NCBI GenBank assembly: GCA_013396995.1
Contig: VWZP01001589.1
Span: forward strand, 2,193,069 to 2,257,068
Origin: Dicaeum eximium
Lineage: Eukaryota; Chordata; Aves; Passeriformes; Dicaeidae
Length of the DNA: 64,000 nt
Reading direction: 5' to 3'
Each line of letters starts with the position of its first letter. Within the stretch, counting starts at the first letter, position 1. Made by a program: the position numbers and the translations under genes. Positions 1-14,000 of this stretch are shown here, piece by piece. The notes beneath the pieces were generated by a model. That model did not search any database. It saw nothing but the letters and a program-made list of their open reading frames with translations, and was not told where the DNA came from.

Positions 1-2746
1 ATGTTTTGCATAAATCAAATTAACTGCTTTGATTTAGCTATCTATGTATCATGAATCTTTACAGAAATCACTCCTTTAAGGATTGATCTCCGACAGGTAC
101 TTGTAAAGCTTCCTAGCGAGAGTCCTGTATGTTTCACTTGTAATATTTCAGTTTTTTCAGAATACCATTCACATCTTCCCAACTATCTGAAAAGTGTACT
201 CTATAGGGTACTTCGTGATCACTAGATAGAAATATGAAACACCGTCAAGAACCAGAAGGAAAAGCTGATATTTTAAAGTATAATTTTTCTTTTTAATTTT
301 ACACTTGCCAGGTGAAAAGGCACTTTCTACCACAAAACTAAATAACTCTTGCTTTTTTGAGCTTTCTCCAGGGCAAGTTTAAACCTCTGGCATTAAATTG
401 AAAAACTAAGAACTTTTGCAAACTTTACTGTCTTTTAAATGCAAAGTATCCTCTTTGATGTATCCTACCTGAGAAACACAGCAGGATATTTGTTTTCCAA
501 AGGACTTGTGACAAAATGAAACCTACTACAAAAAAAAAATCTCTCCTTACATGAAGAAGATAAGAAAAGAGTAAACAACACATGAAAGATAGGAGTTGCA
601 TTAGTAATATACTTCTGGAAGACTTTGGCATATTCCAGAGAAAAATATAAGTATATATCTTGGGAGGAGGGGGGAGGAGGTAACAACCCTGAGGGGGCGG
701 GAGAGTGCATTTGGTGTATACGAATATACTCACAATAAATAAACAAACAAACCCCAAATATCCCCTCCATCCAACACATCCTTTTAGTCAGTGTCAGCTC
801 TGATGGCCTTCAGCTGGTGATAATCTCAACAGAAAGTTTTACAGTAGCTAATGCAGCCAGGGCTCTAAGTGTAGAATCAGTGGCAACTCTTCCCTTGGGA
901 AGATCTGTTCCTACCAAGACTCAATAACCCTTGATAAAATGTCTGAGGCTCTTTTTTCCCTCTTGCATTAGGGAAGGATTCCAATGTGCCACCAAGCCTG
1001 GCAGTCCAAGACACAAACACAAGAAGCATTCTGGGCCAGCACAAGGGCCCAAAATAGGGAGTTCCCTGAATGCTCACACGGCCACAGCATGTGACAAGTG
1101 ATAACTCAGGATAAGCATGAGCAGGGGAGCTTAAAAGAAAATGAAATGGTTATTCACAAGCTAACAGGCAATTCTTCTGATTCCAGTGTGTGCCAAGTAA
1201 ACATTTCCAGCTCATTCTTATTAGTTTTATCATTAATAACCTATATTGATCTTATCCAATGAACGTTGTTCTCTTAAAACTCAGTTGTACAAGACTACTA
1301 CAAAATTTTCTCTTCAGATATCTACCAGCTAAAAGCATTACAGACAACACTGATTAAAAGGATCCTTCATGATAAGAGAGGATGTAGGGCTATAGGGACA
1401 TAGTATTTCTGCTTCATTTCCCTTCATTAGTTACTCAAGTTTCACTTAATAGAGGATAGGTAATTTCTTAGTCATGTCTTCCTGTGTGGAGCACAATAGA
1501 GGGAACTTGGTATTCCCAAACACTGGGAAGCTCACACTAAAAAGAAAGTCTACAGCAGGAAAAGGAAGCATTTGTGAAAGCAGCCATGTTTATGCAATTT
1601 TTGGTCTGTGGATTAAACAGATTTACCTCTTACATGTTTGGGAATCCTTGTATTTTTTTCTTGAACACTAAAGAAACAGAAGCTACCAAAATTTTACATA
1701 CCATTTGCACAAAGCTAAAAACTTGCCCTTTCCTATCTGAGAACAGATATCACCATCTTTTTTGAAGCAGTGCAAGCATTTTTTATACATTATAACCATT
1801 TAAAAATATAGATATTATCTAAAAATTTTTCACTTTCATCAATTTTTATTCATGTAGGAAATAAATAACCAGACTTTCAGGATATAGAAATCCATTGGCT
1901 TGTCCAGGATCTTTTATAGAAAGATTTTTCTGGTTGGCTGGCAACTCCCTTAGAAACTGTACTTTTACACTGTGCAAAATAAGATGCAATAAACCAAGCA
2001 CTCAAGATAACATCTACCTACTTCAGCAGGATAGGGACAGTAATAAATACAGCTTTTGTTATGATTGCAGGCTATTTTTCTTTGAAGGGCCCTCTCTCAG
2101 AGCAAAAGATAAGTACATTGTAAGAATAAGTAAAGATCACAAAAAAGCTTCCATTTTTAGAGCTCCTGTTCCTTTGCAAGAATTAGAAAGCAAAAGTGAA
2201 TAAAGAGAAACTAGAAGAATTTACTACAGTTAATATAACTTTGTGCTCTCTGGAAAAACAGATCCCATTCTAGCACCTTCCCAAAAGATCCTGTGTGGTG
2301 CTAAGCAAATCCCTTAAGCTGATTTCACTTTTCACAACGGGTAATTAACAGTGCAGTCTCCACAGCTGACCTATCTCTAGAAAGTCATCTACAGCTAGAG
2401 CATACTGTCAATTGATTTTGTGAACTCACTGTGAAGAGTTCCTGTGATTTGTAAGAGGGAAGATCAGACTGTTCTAGTTGGTGACTTTCAACAGCACAGC
2501 ACGGCTCCTTAGAGAGCTTTGGCAATGTTATTAGCCATGTCATTGTGCTCAGTCTCGTGCAAGAGACACCTGAAATAATTCTCCCACCTGATGGGAACAG
2601 AAATAAACTCTAGTCCTCAAAGCAATCTTGCTGTCACAGGAGACTCAGCTTCACACCTTCATCAGCAATTATCAGCCAGCTGAAAAAAATTTATTACTAA
2701 ATGTATAGTCTAGATACACTGCAACTCTTCTGTATTTGTCACAGGG
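1..2746. other. unique non-coding sequence, no recognised gene
   Basis: AT-rich sequence with only short open frames in all six readings. A G-rich patch lies at about 661-711. On the minus strand a segment at about 472-525 is open, follows a T-rich acceptor-like tract and ends at a CAG/GTAGGA donor-like site; it is too short to call. No repeat family was recognised. Confidence 0.6.
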
Positions 2747-2803
2747 ATTCATAGAATATCTTGAGTTGGAAGGGACCCACAATGACCATTACCTGGCCTG
2801 TGT
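2747..2803 (-). mobile_element. CR1 LINE 3'-end fragment
   Basis: The segment resembles the reverse complement of the avian CR1 3' end: a degraded ATTCATAGAAT terminal repeat, then TTGGAAGGGACCCACAATGA. This is the part of CR1 that survives most often, because most copies are truncated at the 5' end. Only about 55 bp are recognisable and no coding part remains. The family assignment is by remembered consensus. Confidence 0.7.
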
Positions 2804-5800
2804 TAAAAACTTCTGTGCTTGGAACTTTTGGATGAGGCAGCCAAAAACAGATCTCTTATCTCATAGCTAGGAAAGCTACAAAATGCTGAGAATTCGTCTT
2901 TCTTAACTGTAATATGTGTTCTGCTTGATAATTAAGAGTCAATTTACTCCTTAGGACGTGGACTGCTGCCTGTTCATCTTGCTACCCCCAGCTGCAGCAG
3001 AAGCTTATGTAGAAAAACAACACAAATTCAAAAGCACCATCGAAAAGCTTGAAATGTGACAGTTCAAAAAACTAATTCAAAACACAACAATGCAGACAGA
3101 TTTATTTGTAACAGAACTCAGACTACATGAAGATGTACCAAGATGTTTAAACAGCACCATACAGCTGCATGAACTATTTGCTGTTGGAATATGTAGAAGC
3201 AGTTTATGCAAGCAGCTGGCCTTTAAGCTCAGTGATTGCCATAAATGCAGCTCCTTTTAAACTGTATGTAAACTTGGAATGGGATTGGAAGAGATACAAG
3301 TAGACAAATCTAACTACCCACCTTTCTTGACAGGTAGAGAAGTCCAATGCCATCAATCACTTCTCCTCCTCCACTTCTCCTCCAATCACTTCTCCTCACT
3401 CCACAAGCCTGCACAACACTCCAACATAGTAGGATGATACCCAGGGAGAAAGAAATAAAAATAGTTTTCTACATAACAAACTGAAATGACTCACAAAAGG
3501 GTTTAACAAGTTAAAAAAAAAAGAATATAAGCTTAGCTTCTTGTGAAACTGCAGTCTAAGATTCCATGTATCTCAGTTTCCTCTCAGTAGAACAGGAATA
3601 TTCATTACATTGTACCTCAGAGGAGTTTGTTGGAAATGTATTCAAATACATGCCTCAGAAGCACTGAGAAAAGTATGATGCACTATACTGAGTACTGAAG
3701 CAAAGTCCATGAGGAAATTAATAATTCTACCTTCAGTGCATGTTCTTATAATTTGAAATAAATAAAATATAAGGCCAAATACTGAATGAAGAAGATAAAA
3801 GTGAAAAATGAAATAGATGGTCATGAATGGTGAGCACCATTCACCCTGTATGCTAAACAATTCACTGGTCCTATTAAGCTAACAAGCCAAAAAACAAAAC
3901 CCAGATAAGACTATTTAATTAAAAACTTATATTAAAACCCAATTGTATTCACTGTTTTTCTAAAGAAAATATTAAAAGACAACAGTAGATAAATTCTGCG
4001 AGTGGTGCCAAAGCTCACTCTAAAGCTAATAATGCTGAGAACACTACAGCTGGTGATGCTCAAACTGGACAGCCTAGGAAGTCTAGAATATGGGGCTTAG
4101 CTGGAAAATATGCACTTGAGGACTCCCAAAACACAAAGCTAGGCACTGTGAAATGAACAATACATACAGGCATAGAGTCCAGTTGTAGAGACCTACAGTA
4201 CAGATGTGATACAATGGAGTGGTAGAAAATGAAATCAGATTGAGAATAATGCCACGTAACCAACAGAAAACCAGTCCCCAGTGTAAGCCTGTAGCTAAGA
4301 GGCTAAGCATGAGGTTTTGGTGTACAAGCAAGGGAAATACAGCAAGGAGAGGATTTTGCAGAGGATGACAGAGAGCAGGAAGACGACACTTCATAAGAAC
4401 AATGTATTACTGACCTGGTGCTTCTCTGTCTTTGAAAGTCAGCAATGAAGAGTAAATCTCGTGGGTACTCCACACCAGCAGAAGATTTTTACAAGCTTCT
4501 GCAGCTGAGCCCTCCCACCTCTGCCAAAGAAGCTGGTGGTCCCAGGTATAAGGTTCCTGTTTATCAGCTGTGAGGGCCATCAGAACAGAAGACTGAGTCA
4601 GATTGATTAGTTACTGTTGGTGTTTTGCTTCCTACATCATCAAGGTTGAGTTTGGGTAGCTGGTTGGCAAAACCAAAATTTAAACAAAGACAAAGGCAGT
4701 TGTTAAATTTAAAAATATTCATCAAGTGGTGGTTAAAGTCTGGTTAAAGTTTGATGTGTGATCCCACTGCAACAGGGATGTTAGAATCTGACAGGCTCTA
4801 CAGAAAGCAAATCAGCAATGACAGAAAATGCCAAAGTGTCCAGGCAAGGAGGTGGCTGAAGAGCATCTTCTCAGTCCTCTCTGGTTTTTCATCTGCAGGG
4901 TCTGGAAATATCTTTGTTTCTGGATGTATATTTGTGAATATATATTGTTCAGACTTTCTCTTTTTGTCCTGGTCAGCCTCACTGATACAGTCTTATTTTT
5001 CTTATTTATCAAAAGGTAGAAGTCATGTATTTCTGCAAGTCTATGCTGACTTGCACCGGAGAAAAAAATTCCTGTTCCATTTACATTTTGGGCATAAAAA
5101 ATAATAAAAATATTTCCCAGACTATAGAAATTCTACCAGGTGCCATTGTAAACAGATTCTGTATTTTGGTTCCAAACATATCAACAAAGACAAATTAAGG
5201 ACAATTTTCACCCCAGAGAGACGTATAGCAGATAAATTATTAACTGAAAAAGAATGTTGAGCTAGAGAAAAAGTGGTTGAACCAATTACAAAAAAAATAA
5301 CCCTATATCAAATCTATTTTATATTGCCCCAGCAAAGGAATTGTTGGCAAGATATAAAACTCCTTAAGGAACTAAGCTAGCTTAGTTGATGAAGAGAGAA
5401 AAAAAGAAAAAAAAATTAAATCCATTAAATCCTATGTCAATACCACGCCAGAAATCATTTTGCAGGCAGGCAATCTATTTTTTTGTTTTAACAGAAAGCA
5501 AGACACGTAAGAATGTTGACGTGGACTGAAATTCCCACTCGGAAACACTGCAGCTATGGAGAAATTATCTGTCAGAATAAGAGAAAAGATGTATTTTGCC
5601 ATTTAGAATCTGTGTGTTTCATAAGGAAAATAAACATTCATTCTGGAAAATTTCACCCTTTCCATTAGTCTGAGCTTGATTAAACTGACAAAATCTTGTT
5701 TTGAGATGTGTGTTTGCTGTTTGCATAATGACCTACATGTTATTTTTCACTTTTTACAGCTCAGATGCTTTTATTTGAAGTATTAAGCCCAGAGAAAAGT

Positions 5801-7660
5801 TCTAACAATTACTGTATCAGCTTAAAACTTCTTGCTCGCCCTTAGTTTTTTCTTTCATGGGTAAAAGTGCAAGGTTTTAAAAGGAAACCAAATTAACAGC
5901 TTTTTGAACTCTTGAGAAACTCTGTCAATCAGAGTATGGTTGTTTACAGTAGTATTATTATGCAAAAAGACTACGAGATAGTAAATCAAATGTACATCCT
6001 AATAAAAGGGTCAGGCTCTACACTGAGTAAAGTGCTTAAATGTCCCTAAGTGTCATCCTATCAGCAAAAATTCTTCAGAAGCTCTAGGAAAATCAGGCTG
6101 AGTTGAATAGTGCAGGTAGAGCAAGTGACTGGACAAATTGAAAGAAAAGGATGTCTGACAAGGTGACAATATACAGAAAAACATGTTGCATGCAGAAGAG
6201 CGCATACCCTAGCAAGCCAGATGTGCATTTTCAAATACACACAGTAGTGTCTTTCTGGAAACAAAGTGAGCAGAAGGACATCAGCTCACTCCTGTTTTCA
6301 TGGTCTGACATGGAAACTCTGCTGCCATCACTATATAACTGTATGTGTCGAACATAACATATAAAAAATGCCTACATTGCAAACAATGTTGTCAATTAAA
6401 AAATTAAATAACACATTGTACATCTGACTGAGGCCCTTTTGTCTCCAAGCCTGATCTATACTCAGGACCCTCCTGAAGCCAGTAGGATAACTTGGTGATA
6501 CTAATAGGATTTTACCAAAAACATCTTCTTTTCAAAGAATGGAGAGAAAGCCTTCTTTCCTTAAGCAATGAAAGCCCTAGGAAATAACCCTACCTGGCAC
6601 TTTCAAAGATGCCTTTCAGCCAACACACTCTCTTTATAACTCACAACTATTCCTTTCTGGCCTGAAACCTTGCCAGTGGGATTTCTGCTCAGATATCCAT
6701 CAATTGTTTTGGCAGCTGAACCCCTGTGGCATATTTGGAGGGCCTGATTGGGAAGCTGTGGGTGGTCACAGGCCAGGAAATGGCCAGCAGTGAGAGTCAG
6801 GCAGAACGGAATGTGGTGACTGAACTTACATACACACAGATCAGAAAAACCAGGCACCTCAGAAAATGCATTATTTTTATATTTCTTTTAAATTCTTTGT
6901 AGATAATAGATAGTACTTTGGTTACTCAAATATTTACCCAGAATGGTAAAGTTTGGTTTCATGTCTTGCTCATCTTCCATCTCATAGAAAAAAAAGTCGC
7001 CTCCCACCAGGCCATCAGTTTAAGGTAGGCGAATTCACTTTCCATTTTGAACTGGGTCTCTCCAGAGAAAAAAAAAAGAGAAAAAAAAAGAAAAACAAAG
7101 TGAAAAAGGAAGAGAAATAGGCCTAGCAGAAAAGTATAATGCATAAACCAAGCCCAAGTTCTCATAGCTGGGACACCAACTGGAACATCAACATAGAATG
7201 AGGAAACCCAGATTCTGATTCCTGCTTACAGAACAATCTCCATAAATGAGTGAAAAGCAGAACTGATAGATAATATTCCCCACCCTCATTCCTCACAAAG
7301 TAAGGGTCCTAATTGCTGGACTACACAGCCTGGCCTACTCTCCTTCCCTCTGCACTTACTACAGATCATTAGATAAAACACACCACTTGGCAGAATGGTT
7401 GTATTGCCTAAGTCTGTCTTGATGGATAGAAGGAAGATCTGCTCCATTCTTTCAAAACTAATGCCTAAGTGTGTCTGTCTCAGGATGGCTTTTAGCCTCC
7501 ATACCTCAAAGCAGATAAGTTTGTGACATCTGGAGAGAAAGGAGCTTTGAGACATTCTTTTGCACTTGGCATTTTCTCTGGATTTTAGCCCAGCATTCAG
7601 GATTTTCTAATTGTTTTTCTGAGCCTTTCAAATACCACAGTGCTGTTTGTGAATCTGGGT
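2804..7660. other. unique non-coding sequence
   Basis: No gene recognised. A small direct duplication of AATCACTTCTCCTC sits near 3355 and 3384. Two minus-strand stretches (3322-3408 and about 4437-4530) are open in one frame and end at donor-like sites, but their acceptors are weak. A plus-strand acceptor-like site near 5760 precedes a short open frame ending at TAG. None is strong enough to call. Confidence 0.55.
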
Positions 7661-8045
7661 TCACAGAATGGATGAGGCTGGAAGGGATCGCAATGGGTCA
7701 TCTGGTCTAACTTCCCTGCTCAAGCAGGGTCATCCTAGAGCACAGGATTGCATCCAGATGATTCTTTAACATCTCCAGTGAGGGAGACTACAAAATCTCT
7801 GAAAAATCTGTTCTAGTGCTCCATCACCCACACAGTAAAGTTCTTCCTCATATTCAGGTGGAAATTCCTGTGCATCAGTTTGTTCCCATTGTCTCTTGTC
7901 CTATTGCTTGGCACCACCAAGAAAAGCCCGGCTCCATCCTCTTGGCACCTTCTCTTCATGTATTCATGTACATTGATGAGGTGCCTGCTCAGTCATCTCT
8001 TCTCAAGACTGAAAAGGCCCAGCTCCCTCACTTTAGATTTTGTCC
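7661..8045 (-). mobile_element. CR1 LINE fragment, 3' region
   Basis: About 385 bp match the reverse complement of the CR1 3' region in order. First comes TCACAGAATGG...GGCTGGAAGGGAT, then the TCATCTGGTC block, the 'CATCTCCAGTGAGGG' block, and the 'GTTCTTCCTCATATTCAGGTGG' region. The 'GTTTGTTCCCATTG' and 'AAAAGCCCGGCTCCATCC' blocks follow, and last the 'AAGACTGAAAAGGCCCAGCTC' block. The copy is 5'-truncated and carries substitutions and small indels, so it is old. The open frames at 7816-8076 and 7880-8170 on the plus strand are readings through this antisense repeat, not genes. Confidence 0.93.
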
Positions 8046-11000
8046 TTCCTTTGCCTTTCAGGAAACAATACCTTAAGTGTGGGTCATGTCTAATACATAA
8101 CTATTTTAGGCCATTTTTTAAATTCTGGAGTATGGAGTACATTAGCCCTCTTCACCATGCAAAGAATTGAAAGGTTTATCGGTAGTAAAACAAAAGTAAA
8201 AACTAATAGAACTGGACAACCGAGACACTCCATATAATATCCATAATAAATTCTTCTCTCTGCAGATTCTGGTGCTTTTTTCTAGCAAGTCCAAGTGAAT
8301 TTACCAAAATATCTGAATGGACTATTCACCGTATATACAGTATTCGCTGTGCAATATCTGTCTGAAAGTGAAGCACAAGAATCCTCCTGTTTTCTTTAAA
8401 CCTTAGTTTGTAAACAGCTGATGTTACCTTGATTAAATTTAGCTTTTCAAATGTTATCAAATCTGTCCTGCCTGAGATAGATATGTTATCCTGCCAAAAC
8501 AGTCTCCATTATCAATAAACTGAGCTATACACTCATCAGCAGGAGAATCATACTGAAGACTGTATGTTAGGATAAGGCAATTGTCAAGCACTTACTCTGC
8601 AAGACAATATAGAACTAATGGTAGAAATCTGCAGCATTTTCTACTTGCAAAAAAGCTGTTCATATATTTATAAACAATATTTTCCATTTTCCCCTTCTTC
8701 CTTCTGTGTTAGCGCTAATGTCTTATTTGTAAGACAATTAGAGACATCAAGAAAATTTTGGTTTTATTTTCATGACAAGCATAAGATAGAGGGGAATAAT
8801 AAATGCAATTTAACTTAACTTAGTTTAGCATATAAATTGAACTGTTGCCTGTATAGTTCATCATTAGACCTTCATCTGTATCCATTCTTTCCTTCACATG
8901 TTTATGGAATTAACCAGATTTACAACTACTGAAACTATCACTGCCCACAAAGTGCCATCAAACTACCAGCAAAAGAAGCTTTGCCAGCTTTGAGACACAG
9001 GAGCAGTGACTGTGAAAAAGCCAGAGGTTCTAGTGTGTGGCACTAGTGTTTCTCCCTCTGTCAGAGGTAATATTTGACTCTGATGTGCTAAGCAGCCCCC
9101 AGGATGGCTGTGAAGCTGAGCCACCCCATCTGCCTGCTGAGACTCTCCTAGGGGCTTTCACATGCCAAGAGGATATTTTCCAGCTGCATAAGAAAAGCAG
9201 ACTGGCACAGCAAACAGTTCTGACCCATTCTCACAATATCTCTTAAACTGCAGAGCAACCTAAACCTGATATCACTGGTTTTTCAGATACAAAAGACTCC
9301 TGGGCATATAAAAGCAAATTACATCAGTAGGCTACAAATTACTTCATTTTCTTGGAAAGGAATAGACAAGGAGTAAAAAAAGGCATTAAAAAAAAAAAGG
9401 TAGGGGGGGAAGAGAGAAAAACATCAATGTTTATTTTGTTTAAAGGAAAATAAATACATTTTAATGTGGTTGATATATAAGGCTCAGAAACTGACAAACT
9501 GCAGTCAAGACACAAATTTATGAAATCAGAATCAAGTTAATTTCTATTTCCAAGCAAAACTAAATCAACCAGTTATGACAGGTGTGAAATGACCACCTTA
9601 ACCTCATGCATTTAGTTCCTACTAGATAGAGCACTGATGTAAACATAAAGAAGAGAAATATTATGAAGGAAACTGGAAAAGTTAGAATGCTGGAAATATA
9701 TTGAGGAGACAGTCATGGGAAATGTCAGTGGGAAATGAAAGTCAGTTTTATTTTTCTTATGCAAAGTTATTTGTATAGTGAAAGGAGAAGAAATTCTGGG
9801 GAGAAATAGTATTGACAGTAATTTATACACATACAGGACGTGACAGAATGAGAAAACCAGAGAAAGGAAATGCCTTTTAATGGTTAGCGATAAACGCTGC
9901 CAAGAAGGTCATCACAATCAAACCGGGTAAGAAAAGAGTAACACGCTTTTACTGAGACAGGAAAATCTCCTGCTGTTAACCTGTTACTTTTCCTCCCTCT
10001 ACCACCAAGAAAACCTGCTGACTATCTGTTGCAATTGTGTTTAACACTCCTTCTTGAAACAGAAGTCTTAGTCTCGTTACAAAAAGCTCCTGTTCACATT
10101 CCCCATCAGGAATACCAGCCAGGAAGGCCCAGATTGGCCAGTTAATATTCCAGCAGTGAGAAGAGTCCTTAGAAATTCATTACCTTCCATTATGTAAATA
10201 CTCTGAACTAGAGACAAACAAAAAGAAACCACAAAAAAGATTCTGATTAAGAGACAACATTAACATAAGTGCTTGTTTTTAAGGTGTAATGATCAAAGAG
10301 AAAATCACTTGCTTACAATTACAGGAATGTAAGTTCGATAATGAAGTAAATTTTCTAGATCACAGGTAATTAAAAGTAGCTTGGTTAGAGAACAAAATTG
10401 ATACCATATGTGTTTTATAGTAGCACATTATAAATTTCAGAAGTTTGTAATATAAAAGGTCTCCACTTAGAAAGTTTTTTTACTTTGGCGAATTATCTGT
10501 TGTGCAATTTCAATTAGGATGTCTGTGTACTGCTGGAAGGCAGATACTAACAACAAAAATGAGAAAATACAGGCAGCAGTGTAACCTCCTGTCAGCTTTC
10601 ACCAGTCATGACAGCTTTTGCTACAATGAAAAATGTAATAAGATACATAGATAATAATGGATTTCTTGTTTTGATTTTTCATTCTTTACTTGTTCAATGA
10701 AGCACAATAAAGCCAAGAAGACACAAAATGACTGACGTGGAGAATTCAAATTTATCAAGTTCTTTCAAAGTCCTGATTTCTCCCAAATATCTACAAGTAG
10801 GGAAAGCAGAGGAGGAAAATTAGCCAATCATATTTCTTTGACAAGAGGCAGTCCCTAGTCAGAGAATTGTCCTTTATAAGGCAGTATATGATGCAATAAG
10901 AAAAGTAGTTTCTAAAGGCACTTTCAAGAATTCAGGTTGAGTTTTGTAGTACCCACTGTGGGAACAGAAGTCACAATAATAAAACCCAATAATGTACATT

Positions 11001-14000
11001 GGAAAACAGGAAAGAAAAACATAGAACTCCAATTTTAAAAACCCAAAATACTGCTGTTTCTGTGATCCAAGGGATATGCAAACTGTGACCCTTATCACAC
11101 TGCCACGGCCAAAGCTCTAATCCACAGAAGAGATTAAAAGTGACAGGTTTTTATGAGAAGGAGAGTGTAAAAAGCAAGGGTGGACCCTCCTGTGAAAGAG
11201 AGGAAATGAAAGGCGATGGGTTTTTCTAAATCAGCCCTGAGGAAAATAACTTCATACAATTGATTCGTAAGGCTGATTCCTGAGGCTGCATAAGGAAAGA
11301 AGGTTTTAGTCAGCTCTGTACTACATTTGGTAAGCCTGCTCAGGACTCAATATGCTCGTACTGTAGACCAGTGGCTTCCCAGACATCTGTCCAAGTCACA
11401 ATTTTACACATTACCTGACACCTGGCTTTCCCTGGATCGTGTGCTGCTGCCTCTCATGACATTTCAGGCACACATTGAACACATCCATTGCCAAGTTAAT
11501 TCAATTCATTAAGCAGCAGCAAACTCATTTTCCCTAAGGAAAAGGAAACCCAGTCCTACTGAGACAGAAACAACTGGTTCAGAGAAGAGCTGTCAGTGAG
11601 TTGTCACCAGAAGGGAGTGGGGTTGTCCCTTTTGGCAGTAAGGAATCATGAGCTTTGCTCAGCTGTACATACCTTCAGCTAGCAGTGAACTCGGCAGCAA
11701 TGCCCCTTGCACAGAAGGCATTTTTAAGGGCCTTTTCATTCACCTTAAAGAACCTTCACACAGAGAAATAGAGAGTAAAGCAGTAAATCAAACCAAGCCC
11801 AAATAGCTTCCAGAAGTTCTAACCAAAACATTTACAGCAGCAATCTTTGCTGCTGCTGACCTCAGACAGATGGCAGCTTGCAGCTCAAGCCCTTGTTTTT
11901 GGTCTGCAAAAGAGGAAAATGCACTGCATGCTACTTTGCTTTCAGCTTAGAACAACACTACAAATCTTGGTGGACCACAGCTACTGAAATAAGGACTAAA
12001 AAGTGGCTTACACCATTAAGCTTCTCCTCTTTGCAATCAATTAAATCACCAACCTCTGGCATCTCCACCTCTCCATTTAGTAAACTGCAGTAACAGAGTG
12101 ACACAGGTGTGTCTCATGTATTAAGCTCTAGATACTTTTAGTAAAATGCCTCAAAACAGTTCAGATTCAAACCAGGAGAAATTATATGAACAAAACAAAA
12201 TGCTAATTTTTCCTCAAAGCTCTCCTTAAAGATAATCATGCTAAAATCTCTTAGATAACATCACATCAATAAAAATGTTTTTTAAAAATAAAAAAGTACA
12301 GCTATTCAATGTCATTGCTATGTAAAAATCTTATTACCAAGAAAAGATTTTCATACTGGGAAAGAACTGGGAAAGAAACTGGAAGGTAAAGGAATATAAA
12401 TCAAGAAGGAACATGTAAATGTAGAGTTTGAAGATAAAAACCATCTTTTTAAGCAACTCATCTGGATCCGTTACAGCCCAGCCCCCATTATGTTTACAGT
12501 TTCACATCCATCAATGGGGCAGCATTTTCTTTTGTAGCAACATCAAAGCAGACAAAATTGGCCACGTGTAGCAAAATAACCACATGTAGCACCAGTCACA
12601 CTGGTGCCATTTGCTTGCATGTCTCTAACCACTTCCTTTCATTCCTGTTACTGCCAGCACTTATGGATGTACACAGAGCTTATCAAATGCTAAAATGTTC
12701 CCTTGAATTGAAAGCTGGAATCACTGTCCTGTCATCCTGTTAAGATCATTACAGAGAATTAAGGAGGGTTTCAGAACAATATATATATATATAAACATTT
12801 AATATATTTAAAAACTCCACAAATCTCACTGAAGTAACACCCTATGGGTACTCAAAGTCATATGCATATGCAGCCAAGTGGAGAAAGCAAACATTCAAAC
12901 CAGCAGACAAGGGAGTGAAATCACCTAAAACTGCTGCCCTAAGAATCATCCTGTCATTGCTCTTCTTAAAAGTCATGCTCTGAGTAGACTGTGACAGCTG
13001 CAGAGAGGTAATCAAATTGTTCAATCTAAAATAAGTAGGTCCTGTACAGTGAGAAACCCTTTTTATGAAAAGGTGTATATGGGAATGGTACATAAAACCC
13101 AGAATGGCCTTGGAAAGCACCAGCAGAGTTGCACATTATCATGGGGAAAATGGCCCAGACAGCAGGGACTCTGGATTGAAATGCTTCTCCTCACTATTGC
13201 TCCTTCTGCAGTGCTATCACTGCCAAGGGCAGAGAGAGTCATGGACAGAAGACATCCACTTGAAGGACAAGATGAAAGTTTTGCCAGTGGATAAGGAAAA
13301 ACACATGCTGGAGCACTTCAGGCACCTTTTTGTAGTTTACTGCAGTTGAAACACCTTCCAAATCTGGAGTTTAGAAGTACTCCCAGATTCCTCTCCCACA
13401 CTAACACATCCCCCAGCTATGCTTTTCTTTGGCTGAAAAATCCATGCTGTACGAACTTACCAGTCTTTAAACATGTGACAACAGGAGTGCTCCTTCTCCT
13501 CAGTTTTGCATATGATCAATATCGCAAATTGTTCGAGCCTTTTATGTACAGGATTTTTACCCTACCATTCCATAGAAGTATGGAGACATTAAAGAACTGA
13601 TTGCAAGTAAAGGTTGCAATCCCAAGGTGAGACAGGATGAAGAAGATCTGGATTCAATCATTGCATTTTAATGGACCAGATAGGGAGGTCACTTATTCTG
13701 GGTTTTTCCCATGGGTTGATAATGGCACATTATTTTATGGATGTTCAGCTTGAGGCATTAAGATGTGATTAATTGCTTAATACCCCAAAATATGAACTGA
13801 ATACAATTAGGGTAAGAAATTAAAAGTGGTGGATATCCAACCTGGGCTTCAGTTGCTCCATGTCCCCATTGTGTTTTTGTGTGCATAAGCCTAGATGAGA
13901 ATTTTGCTTGAATTCCAGCTTCACCGCTTTAAGAGCTGCGAAGTTTCTAGGACATAGGGTCTTGACAATCTCTAGTTACCAGAGGGAAGCCATCCCACTG

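Noticed and set aside
5363..5430. Strong poly-pyrimidine acceptor-like tract on the minus strand
   Set aside because: All three frames meet a stop within a few codons.
5739..5846. Plus-strand acceptor-like site followed by a 27-codon frame ending TAG
   Set aside because: A single splice-like site with a short frame is expected by chance and has no partner exon.
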